From an uncultured Ruminococcus sp. (GTDB lineage Bacteria > Bacillota > Clostridia > Oscillospirales > Ruminococcaceae), in assembly GCA_946537565.1 (NCBI GenBank), contig CAMNFW010000149.1, positions 1 through 5,486 on the forward strand: a stretch of DNA of 5,486 nucleotides, given 5' to 3'. Made by a program: the position numbers and the translations under genes. Of the stretch, positions 1 to 5,486 are shown piece by piece; position 1 is the first letter of the stretch; every line of letters begins with the position of its first letter. The notes beneath the pieces were generated by a model that was not told the DNA's origin, searched no databases, and saw only the letters and a program-made list of their open reading frames with translations.

Positions 1-25
1 TAACAAAAGTTTAAGACAATTTTTA

Positions 26-54
26 TTGAAAATGATAAAGCAATGTGTTATAAT
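26..54 (+). promoter_or_regulatory. Sigma-A-type promoter of the VWA lipoprotein gene
   Basis: TTGAAA at 26-31 (five of six consensus -35 bases) is followed by a 17-base spacer and a perfect TATAAT at 49-54. A TG at 46-47, one base before the -10, makes it an extended -10 promoter. Transcription should begin near base 61, giving a leader of about 54 bases before the ATG at 115. It is the best promoter in the window and would be expected to be strong unless repressed (see the palindrome at 46-64). Confidence 0.8.
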
Positions 55-64
55 TTTTATAACA
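46..64. promoter_or_regulatory. Palindrome over the -10 and start site: candidate operator
   Basis: TGTTATAA (46-53) and TTATAACA (57-64) are exact reverse complements around a TTT centre, a 19-base dyad with 8-base arms. It covers the extended -10 and reaches the expected start site near 61, where a dimeric repressor would block RNA polymerase. Most of it lies upstream of the start site, so it should not act as an RNA hairpin. The protein that would bind is unknown. Part of the symmetry comes from the TATAAT itself, because TTATAA is self-complementary, and the region is AT-rich, so chance is possible. Confidence 0.45.
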
Positions 65-114
65 AGCAAATAGATCTGAATTGACCGCAATAATAATATT
101 AGGAGGAATGATCT

Positions 115-1464
115 ATGAAAACAAGAGCTTTATTACTTTCATTAAGCATGATAATAACCGCAGCAGCCTTTACATCCTGCGGAAATTCAGCAGAAAGTTC
201 AACAAGCAGCGCATCAGTTGCTGAGGGTGCAGGAGATGAATATTCATCTGCCAAAAAAGACGAAGCAGCTGAGGCTGGATATGAAGAGGCTGCAGGAGAA
301 TTATCAGAAGGAGCATTGGAGCCGGAATTGGCAGCTGATCTTGATGCAGCAGACATTGAAGCTGATGAAATACTGGCAATGGATAAAACGGAAGAAGACG
401 GCGGTGAAATGCCTGTTCCGGATGAAGACATTTCAGATGCTTTTATACTTACAGCAGGCGAGTGGAATGACAATGACAACTGGGGATTTTTCTCAAATAT
501 AGTAAATAACCAGCTGGTAGAATTTCCGCAGTACGGACTTGACCCGACGCACAGGATAGCAGTAAAGGTTGAAAATTCTGGCACACCGCTGAGAAACAAG
601 CGAGTTAAGCTGCTGAATGCAGAAGGCGATGTACTGGGAAGTACGCTTACAGATAAAAACGGAAATGCTTATTTTTACGGCTGGAACAATATTGGCGGCG
701 GAGACGATCCTGAGCTTGTCATAGAAGCGGAAGGGGCAGAGCCGGTAACATTCGGATATAGTGATGCGATTCCGGCGCAGAGTGATGACCAGAGTTTAAC
801 GCTCAGCTCAGACTATTCAGTAACAGTTGAATCTGCTGAACAAACAACGGATCATGCTGCCACAGAGGTCATGTTTATTCTTGACACCACAGGTTCAATG
901 GGTGACGAGATAATGTATCTGCAAAAGGACTTTGCAGCGATCGCAGCAGAGACAGCAGGGGATAACATCACATATTCCGTAAACTTTTACCGTGATGCAG
1001 GTGATGACTATGTAACAAAGTGCAATCCGTTTACGAGTGACATAAGTGAAGTTCAGTCACAGCTGAACAATGAATCAGCCAGCGGCGGCGGAGATTTTCC
1101 GGAAGCAGTTGCAGACATACTGGAAGAGACCATAACCTATGGGCAATGGAGAGAGGATTCAAATAAAATAGCGTTTTTAATATTTGACGCACCGCCCCAT
1201 GACGGTACAGATGAACAGATAGCAGCAGCAATAAAAGCAGCAGCTGAGAAGGGTATACATCTTGTACCGGTAGTAGCTTCAAACAGCGAACGTTCAACGG
1301 AGCTGTTTGGAAGAGCAGTGTCCATAATGACCAACAGCAATTATGTATTTCTGACAGATGATTCCGGAGTAGGCGAGTCGCATCTTGAGCCGATAATCGG
1401 AGCATATGACGTTGAGCTGCTTCATGATATAATAGTAAGAAACATCAACGAGATATCATCATAA
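115..1464 (+). CDS. Secreted VWA-domain lipoprotein
   Basis: A 449-residue protein predicted to be anchored on the outer face of the membrane. It starts with a basic, hydrophobic signal peptide ending in a lipobox-like AFTSC, with Cys22 as the probable lipidated residue. Residues 23-107 are an acidic, Ala/Ser-rich linker without obvious fold. Residues 109-215 open with LTAGEWNDNDNW and look like an Ig- or carboxypeptidase-regulatory-type beta sandwich, with the GSTLTDKNGNAYF strand-turn typical of such folds. Residues 249-440 form a von Willebrand factor A domain: FILDTTGSMGDEI carries the DxTxS metal site (Asp257, Thr259, Ser261), GGGDFPEAV contains Asp327, and FLIFDAPPH contains Asp358. These are the conserved stations of bacterial VWA proteins, so divalent-metal-dependent ligand binding or adhesion is likely; the ligand is unknown. 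The start is supported by AGGAGGA at 101-107, seven bases before the ATG. The gene has its own promoter (26-54) and terminator (1504-1549) and no same-strand neighbour in the window. VWA and lipoprotein calls are firm; the middle domain is tentative. Confidence 0.9.
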   Translation: MKTRALLLSLSMIITAAAFTSCGNSAESSTSSASVAEGAGDEYSSAKKDEAAEAGYEEAAGELSEGALEPELAADLDAADIEADEILAMDKTEEDGGEMPVPDEDISDAFILTAGEWNDNDNWGFFSNIVNNQLVEFPQYGLDPTHRIAVKVENSGTPLRNKRVKLLNAEGDVLGSTLTDKNGNAYFYGWNNIGGGDDPELVIEAEGAEPVTFGYSDAIPAQSDDQSLTLSSDYSVTVESAEQTTDHAATEVMFILDTTGSMGDEIMYLQKDFAAIAAETAGDNITYSVNFYRDAGDDYVTKCNPFTSDISEVQSQLNNESASGGGDFPEAVADILEETITYGQWREDSNKIAFLIFDAPPHDGTDEQIAAAIKAAAEKGIHLVPVVASNSERSTELFGRAVSIMTNSNYVFLTDDSGVGESHLEPIIGAYDVELLHDIIVRNINEISS

Positions 1465-1503
1465 GTAATAGTATATTGTTCAGGGAAATGTTTCAGATAT
1501 TTA

Positions 1504-1549
1504 GCCATAGTATTTTTGATAATATATCAGAGGTACTATGGCATTTTTT
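1504..1549 (+). terminator. Rho-independent terminator of the VWA lipoprotein gene
   Basis: GCCATAGTA (1504-1512) pairs perfectly with TACTATGGC (1534-1542), followed after one A by six T (1544-1549). Inside the 21-base loop, TGATA (1517-1521) pairs with TATCA (1525-1529), so the RNA can form a stem, an internal loop and a second small stem. It lies 39 bases after the stop codon. Confidence 0.85.
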
Positions 1550-1593
1550 ATTGACAAAAAAGCAAAGGACAGAGGCGGCATAATAAACAGCAC

Positions 1594-1634
1594 AAAAGAA
1601 AACCGGGAGCATTTCAGTGATATGCTTCCGGTTT
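1594..1634 (-). terminator. Rho-independent terminator of the tri-repeat lipoprotein gene
   Basis: On the - strand AAACCGGAAGCAT (1634-1622) pairs with ATGCTCCCGGTTT (1612-1600) around a 9-base loop, followed by TTTTCTTTT (1602-1594, partly shared with the stem). It begins five bases after the stop codon at 1640. The stem has one A-C mismatch in the - strand RNA. The same position is a G-U pair in + strand RNA, but the + side has only three T before a run of A, so termination is assigned to the - strand. Confidence 0.8.
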
Positions 1635-1639
1635 AAAAA

Positions 1640-3187
1640 TTAATTATAGAAATCCCAGCCGTCGAAGCTGACGTTATTAATAAGCTCTTCCGGAACAGCG
1701 GCGCAGAACAAATAACTGTCCGGCTGCTGAACAAAGGAATCCGAAAGCTCAGAATAAACAAATTCAGCCTTATTTCCGTCAATTACAAGGGCATAAGGGT
1801 AAAGCTCCGGGGAGCCGTTTTCAAAATTTTTGTATTGAACAAAGAGGAAATTATTGATCGAATCCGGGTATTTATCAAAGTCGAAGTTATACAAATTAAG
1901 TTCAACGAAATCAACGAAATTATTATCTTTTCCAAGTCCGAGACCGTCCCAGACCTGAGCGGTACCGTCCTCGCCGTAAATGATATAATTACCGGAAAAC
2001 TGAGTATTTCTTGAATGAACGGAACCGATATAAATATCATCAGTAGTAAGAATAACAGCATCTTTGCTATATTTTCTTGTGTCAATGACAGGTGTAAACT
2101 CAGAGCAGACATCCTGCGGAGGAGCTACCCAGGAGTCGTAATTATCCTCAGTGAGAAATCTCAGAGGGATAGAAGCATAGAAGATATAGGTGCCGCCTTT
2201 TTTACCATTGGGATAATCATCGCCTAAGGAGAGATCCATGTTAATATTATTACCTGAGATAGTTAAGGAGCTGTCATCGAGAAACACGAATTTTTCATCA
2301 GACTGAGTGAATCTGACGAGGAGAGCAGACTTGGAAAAATCGGCAGAAAGGAAATCCAGCATAGAGTTATTTCTTGTATCTTTAAGGTGGGAAGACATTT
2401 GTTTGAACCTGCTAAGTTCATCAACTGAGCGGATAATATAATTAGTATCGCCGTAGATATCATAGAGAGAAGCGCTGGGTTTATAGCCATATTTAAAGAA
2501 ATAGTCCTTATCCTGGTACATATTGTTTCTGTCGGGGATGATCCAGTTGGAGGCATTGCCGTGGCTGAGGTAATCATCGAGGAGATCTTTAGGGACGGCA
2601 GCGATATGGCAAGCGCCTTCCTCAGCATCAGGAGTGGTATCGCCATAATCGGGATAAACGCAGTCCTGAGCGTTGATGAAGAAAAGAAAATCATTATCAA
2701 CGAGAATGCCGCCGGCATAGATTTCGGTACCGATAACAAAGCTTTCATAAGATAAAAGATAGTCATATTCACTGACAGGATATTTTTCTGTCATAGCATT
2801 GAAAGGATCAATAACGGCATTCTGGAGCAGCCAGCGAGTCTGGTCATCAGCGTCTTCTGGAATAAAAAGCGGATAAAGCTCACGGGCATATTCCAGCTGT
2901 TCCTGATCAGTGATAAGGAGATTTCGTGGCATATTGCTGACATAACCGCATTGAATGCTTTCGATGTAGATATCGTCGCCGGTATAGATCTTAGCATTTT
3001 CGGAGAATTTGCTCATATCAAGATCACGGGGCTGGTGTTTACCGTCAGAAACGGGGAAAGATGTGATCATAGGCGGCTTAGTAGTATCAGCAGAATTAGC
3101 GGAAGGATCAATGTTTAAATCAGCGGCAGACTTACCGCAGCCGGTCATAAGCAGTCCGCAGAGCAGAAGAATAACAGATTTTTTCAT
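1640..3187 (-). CDS. Unrecognised lipoprotein with three diverged internal repeats
   Basis: A 515-residue protein with a clear lipoprotein signal, ending in LLMTGC with Cys17 as the lipidated residue, so it is predicted to sit on the outer face of the membrane. I cannot assign it to a named family. After a short Ser/Asp/Pro linker (18-57) the rest reads as three diverged copies of one unit, roughly residues 58-219, 239-357 and 368-515. Units 1 and 3 open with GDDIYIESI (70-78) and TDDIYIGSV (382-390); unit 2 has a looser version (YDIYGDTNYIIRSV, 242-255). All three end with a matching strand-helix-Trp element: CHIAAVPKDLL...NW (193-215), YIFYASIPLRFL...SW (334-353) and YLFCAAVPEEL...GW (492-511). 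The order 'NYIIRSVDELSRF', 'DFSKSALLV', then a strand and 'YxxAxxP' resembles small domains such as the PrcB C-terminal type; this is only an impression. No catalytic motif is visible, so a binding or sensing role is more likely than an enzyme. The start is fixed by AAAGGAGG (3195-3202) seven bases before the ATG. It lies 112 bases downstream of the ABC operon in the same direction. Confidence 0.85.
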   Translation of the reverse strand: MKKSVILLLCGLLMTGCGKSAADLNIDPSANSADTTKPPMITSFPVSDGKHQPRDLDMSKFSENAKIYTGDDIYIESIQCGYVSNMPRNLLITDQEQLEYARELYPLFIPEDADDQTRWLLQNAVIDPFNAMTEKYPVSEYDYLLSYESFVIGTEIYAGGILVDNDFLFFINAQDCVYPDYGDTTPDAEEGACHIAAVPKDLLDDYLSHGNASNWIIPDRNNMYQDKDYFFKYGYKPSASLYDIYGDTNYIIRSVDELSRFKQMSSHLKDTRNNSMLDFLSADFSKSALLVRFTQSDEKFVFLDDSSLTISGNNINMDLSLGDDYPNGKKGGTYIFYASIPLRFLTEDNYDSWVAPPQDVCSEFTPVIDTRKYSKDAVILTTDDIYIGSVHSRNTQFSGNYIIYGEDGTAQVWDGLGLGKDNNFVDFVELNLYNFDFDKYPDSINNFLFVQYKNFENGSPELYPYALVIDGNKAEFVYSELSDSFVQQPDSYLFCAAVPEELINNVSFDGWDFYN

Positions 3188-3256
3188 ATAAAAACCTCCT
3201 TTCTAAAGCAGTGTCCGAAATAGCAGAAGGTGATGCAGAGCAGATAAAAAAACGTG

Positions 3257-3294
3257 ACCCTGCACAAAGAATATAGCAAATATTTGTGCAGGGT
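3257..3294 (-). terminator. Strong rho-independent terminator of the ABC exporter operon
   Basis: ACCCTGCACAAA and TTTGTGCAGGGT form a perfect 12-base-pair stem (3257-3268 with 3283-3294) around a 14-base loop. On the - strand it is followed by CACG and then seven T (3252-3246). It starts five bases after the stop codon of the second ABC gene and should stop most transcription before the tri-repeat lipoprotein gene. Confidence 0.88.
3270..3278 (-). promoter_or_regulatory. Possible extended -10 promoter inside the terminator loop
   Basis: On the - strand the loop of the ABC terminator reads TGCTATATT, which is an extended -10 (TG, one base, then TATATT with five of six consensus bases). No convincing -35 lies 16-18 bases upstream. 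A transcript from here would start near 3263, include only the second arm of the hairpin and so escape termination, with a leader of about 75 bases before the lipoprotein ATG at 3187. No better promoter is visible in the 3188-3299 gap. Confidence 0.3.
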
Positions 3295-3299
3295 GCATA

Positions 3300-5039
3300 T
3301 TACGAAGAGAATTGGCTGTTATAAAGCTGAGCGTAGAAGCCATTTTTACGCATAAGCTGAGAGTGATCACCTTGTTCGATGATATTGCCGTTTTTCATAA
3401 CAAGTATCACATCTGATTTTTTAATAGTAGACAGACGGTGAGCGATGATGAAGCTGGTTTTACCTTCCATGAGCTTATTGAAGGCACGCTGTATTCTATG
3501 TTCGGTACGCAGGTCGATGGAGCTGGTAGCCTCATCGAGGATAAGCATAGGCGGATCCATGAGCATAACTCTTGCGATACAGATCAGCTGTTTCTGACCC
3601 TGAGAAAGACCGCTGGATTCAGAAACAATGGTATCGTAGCCTTTTGGGAGACGTTTAATGAAACCGTGAGCGTGAACAGCTTTAGCAGCAGCGATGATAT
3701 CATCTCTTGAAGCGTCAGGAACACCGTAGGCAATATTTTCGGCAACAGAGCCGGTGAAGACCCAGGTTTCCTGCAAAACCATGCCAAAGCTGCTGCGGAG
3801 GCTGTCACGGGTGACGGAACTGATATTTTTACCGGAAACAGAGATATTACCGCTGTCGATGTCATAGAAACGCAGCAGGAGATTTATGATAGTAGATTTA
3901 CCGCAGCCGGTTGGACCGACGATAGCGATGCGCTGACCGGGCTGAACATCAAGGCTGAAATTCTGAATGAGCTTAACATCGGGGCGGTAGGAGAAAAACA
4001 CATTCTGGAAGCTGAGGCTGCCAGAGCAATTTTCGAGGATATCCATATCGGAATCGTCAGAGACCTCATCCTCGTCCAGCACATCGAAAACACGCTGAGC
4101 GGAAGCAACGGCATTTTGCAGCTCAGCAAAAACGCCGGATATTTCATTGAATGGTTTAGTGTACTGATTGGAATATGCAAGAAAACTGGAAAGCTTTCCG
4201 ACAGACATTGCACCGATAAAAGCCGAATGCCCCATAGCACTGAGAGCGCCGAGAAGACCGACAGCCGCATAGATAAGACCGTTTACGAATCTGGTGGAAG
4301 GGTTAGTAGTGGAGCTGAAAAAGGTAGCTTTAGCGCCGATTTTACCGTAATCACGATTAATGGCGGCGAATTTTTCCTCAGCTCGCTTTTCAAAAACGAA
4401 GGAGCGGACGATTTTCTGATTTCCAGCCATTTCCTCAGCGAAAGCGACCATATCGCCACGGAGCTTAGACTGCTGGACATAGGAATCATGGGAAGCTTTA
4501 GAGATTTTAGAAGCGACAATAAAAGAAAGCGGTGTAAGAATAACGACCACAAGGGCGATCTTGAAATTGATCGTCATCATGAAAATCAGAGTGCCGATGA
4601 TAGTTATAATACCGCTGAAAAACTGAGTGAAGCCCTGTAGGAGACCATCGGAGATAATTTCGATATCATTGATCACACGGCTGGTAAGTTCACCATTAGT
4701 ATGACCGTCGATATATTTTAGTGGAACTCTTTCGAGCTTAGCGAAAACGTCCTCACGGATATCACGGACGGTGAGGAAAGAGAGTTTGTTAGTGCAAAGG
4801 CTCATAAGCCATTGAAAGATACCGCTGGCGGTAACAATGACAGTGAGCTTTGAGATGATGAGTTTAAGGGTAAAGAAGTCCACATCATCTTTACCGGAGC
4901 AGCAGTCAACAGCTTCACCGATGAAGACCGGGACAGCAAGAGAAAGGGAGATGCCGGCAGCAGCGAACAGCAGAGTCATGATGAAAAAGGGAAAATACGG
5001 GCGGGCATAGGAAAACACTCTTTTAAGGGTATTAAGCAT
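3300..5039 (-). CDS. ABC exporter half-transporter with the catalytic ATP site (heterodimer second subunit)
   Basis: A 579-residue type IV ABC exporter half: a six-helix membrane domain, then an ATPase domain. Membrane segments lie near residues 15-40, 60-83, 140-157, 161-179, 251-270 and 274-293. The ATPase domain has an aromatic A-loop Tyr351 (FFSYRPD), Walker A VGPTGCGKST (374-383), Q-loop Gln423, signature LSQGQ (478-482), Walker B MLILDE (498-503) with catalytic Glu503, D-loop SSID (506-509) and switch His534 (IIAHRLST). The signature is degenerate (Gln for the usual third-position Gly) while the other hydrolysis residues are intact. This is the expected makeup of the hydrolysing partner in TM287/288- or BmrCD-type heterodimers. 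The ATG at 5039 is chosen over an in-frame ATG at 5060 because AAAAGGAGG (5057-5049) lies nine bases before it, and the longer start would translate the ribosome site and has none of its own. It overlaps the upstream subunit by 8 bases (ATGCTTAA). The substrate is unknown; drugs, lipids or peptides are all possible for this family. Confidence 0.95.
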   Translation of the reverse strand: MLNTLKRVFSYARPYFPFFIMTLLFAAAGISLSLAVPVFIGEAVDCCSGKDDVDFFTLKLIISKLTVIVTASGIFQWLMSLCTNKLSFLTVRDIREDVFAKLERVPLKYIDGHTNGELTSRVINDIEIISDGLLQGFTQFFSGIITIIGTLIFMMTINFKIALVVVILTPLSFIVASKISKASHDSYVQQSKLRGDMVAFAEEMAGNQKIVRSFVFEKRAEEKFAAINRDYGKIGAKATFFSSTTNPSTRFVNGLIYAAVGLLGALSAMGHSAFIGAMSVGKLSSFLAYSNQYTKPFNEISGVFAELQNAVASAQRVFDVLDEDEVSDDSDMDILENCSGSLSFQNVFFSYRPDVKLIQNFSLDVQPGQRIAIVGPTGCGKSTIINLLLRFYDIDSGNISVSGKNISSVTRDSLRSSFGMVLQETWVFTGSVAENIAYGVPDASRDDIIAAAKAVHAHGFIKRLPKGYDTIVSESSGLSQGQKQLICIARVMLMDPPMLILDEATSSIDLRTEHRIQRAFNKLMEGKTSFIIAHRLSTIKKSDVILVMKNGNIIEQGDHSQLMRKNGFYAQLYNSQFSS

Positions 5040-5486
5040 AATGGTTTTCCTCCTTTTCATTCATTTGCGAGCGGAATATTTCGTGGTAGACCTCACAGTT
5101 TTCGAGCAGATCCTCATGAGTACCGATACCGACCGCAGCTCCGTCCTCCATAACGATGATCTTATCGGCATCTTTGAGGGAAGTAGTACGCTGAGAGATC
5201 ATGACGACAGTGGTATCAGCCATATTATTTTTCAAAGCCTTGCGAAGATTGAGATCAGTAGAATAATCGAGGGCGCTGGTGGAGTCATCGAGAATGAGGA
5301 TATCGGGATTTCCTACCAAAGCTCTTGCGATAGATAGTCTCTGACGCTGACCGCCGGAAAGATTGCGACCGCCCTGAGAGATGTGAGTATCAAGACCGTC
5401 GGGCATTTTTTCGACAAATTCCCAAGCCTGAGCAGTTTTAAGGTCTTGGATTATTTCATCATCGGCAGCGTCATCTTTTCTCCACC
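5032..5486 (-). CDS. ABC exporter half-transporter with degenerate ATP site, C-terminal part (cut by window edge)
   Basis: Only the last 150 residues are visible; the reading frame is open to the window edge, and the membrane domain, Walker A and Q-loop lie outside. The visible part is the second half of an ABC ATPase domain: canonical signature LSGGQ (visible residues 42-46, about 5361-5347), Walker B ILILDD (62-67), D-loop SALD (70-73) and a switch region MISQRTTS. The residue after the Walker B Asp is Asp (5284-5286) instead of the catalytic Glu, and the switch-loop His is Gln (5191-5193). Both changes mark the degenerate-site subunit of heterodimeric exporters such as TM287/288. Its intact LSGGQ would complete the working ATP site of the downstream partner, whose own signature is degenerate. 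The Met codon at 5404-5406 is internal, because the homologous sequence continues upstream of it (WRKDDAADDEI...). The stop codon overlaps the start of the next gene by 8 bases, so the two are one operon and probably translationally coupled. Confidence 0.95.
   Translation of the reverse strand, partial: WRKDDAADDEIIQDLKTAQAWEFVEKMPDGLDTHISQGGRNLSGGQRQRLSIARALVGNPDILILDDSTSALDYSTDLNLRKALKNNMADTTVVMISQRTTSLKDADKIIVMEDGAAVGIGTHEDLLENCEVYHEIFRSQMNEKEENHYA
5049..5057 (-). promoter_or_regulatory. Ribosome binding site that sets the start of the second ABC gene
   Basis: AAAAGGAGG on the - strand lies inside the last codons of the upstream ABC gene and nine bases before the ATG at 5039. The in-frame ATG at 5060 lies upstream of this site and has no purine-rich site before it, so the shorter start is preferred. 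Confidence 0.85.

Noticed and set aside
81..109. TTGACC near the ATG of the VWA gene as a second promoter
   Set aside because: At 17 bases downstream lies the ribosome site instead of a -10 box.
99..599. 166-codon open frame on the - strand, Ser-rich
   Set aside because: It lies opposite the linker of the VWA lipoprotein, has no ribosome site and its composition is what the Ala/Ser/Glu-rich + strand gene yields in antisense.
1551..1584. Perfect TTGACA (1551-1556) with CATAAT (1579-1584) as a + strand promoter
   Set aside because: The spacer is 22 bases, no good -10 lies at 16-18 bases, and no + strand gene follows.
1893..1921. Short direct repeat TCAACGAAA-type at 1901-1920
   Set aside because: It encodes the repeated dipeptide pattern FVDFVE within the lipoprotein and has no further copies; no sign of a DNA-level element.
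4116..4640. 174-codon open frame on the + strand
   Set aside because: It is antisense to the membrane domain of the ABC exporter gene, whose reading frame is certain from its motifs. No domain or ribosome site supports it.
5404..5406. Met codon as the start of a small ABC protein
   Set aside because: The frame and the ABC ATPase homology pattern continue upstream to the window edge, so this is an internal Met of a truncated gene.

Overview
The window looks like chromosomal DNA of a Gram-positive anaerobe of the Clostridia, most likely a Ruminococcus-like member of the Oscillospiraceae. This is an inference from moderate GC, strong AGGAGG ribosome sites, a TTGAAA-17-TATAAT promoter, lipoproteins with MKK...TGC or ...TSC signals, and a Firmicutes-type heterodimeric ABC exporter. 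No ribosomal or marker gene is present to fix the taxon.

Layout. Bases 1-114 hold a near-consensus extended -10 promoter whose -10 is covered by a perfect 8+3+8 palindrome, a candidate operator. It drives a + strand gene (115-1464) for a lipoprotein with an acidic linker, a beta-sandwich-like domain and a C-terminal von Willebrand factor A (VWA) domain with an intact metal-site (MIDAS) motif. Everything after it is on the - strand. The gap 1465-1639 holds two terminators, one for each of the two converging genes. Bases 1640-3187 encode a second lipoprotein, which I do not recognise as a named family. It appears to consist of three diverged copies of one domain. The gap 3188-3299 holds the terminator of the ABC operon and possibly a small promoter in its loop. 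Bases 3300-5039 and 5032-5486 (cut by the window edge) encode the two halves of a heterodimeric ABC exporter, overlapping by 8 bases.

How they work together. The two ABC genes are translationally coupled and their motifs are complementary. The upstream protein has a degenerate Walker B (Asp for Glu) and switch loop (Gln for His) but a canonical LSGGQ. The downstream protein has intact Walker A/B and His but a degenerate LSQGQ signature. This is the pattern of TM287/288- and BmrCD-type exporters with one competent and one degenerate ATP site. The substrate cannot be read from the sequence. The tri-repeat lipoprotein lies just downstream of the exporter in the same direction, so the two may be linked, but a strong terminator separates them. 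The VWA lipoprotein is a separately controlled convergent unit. I see no mobile element, CRISPR array, tRNA or rRNA. The most interesting items are the palindrome over the VWA gene promoter and the unassigned three-repeat lipoprotein.
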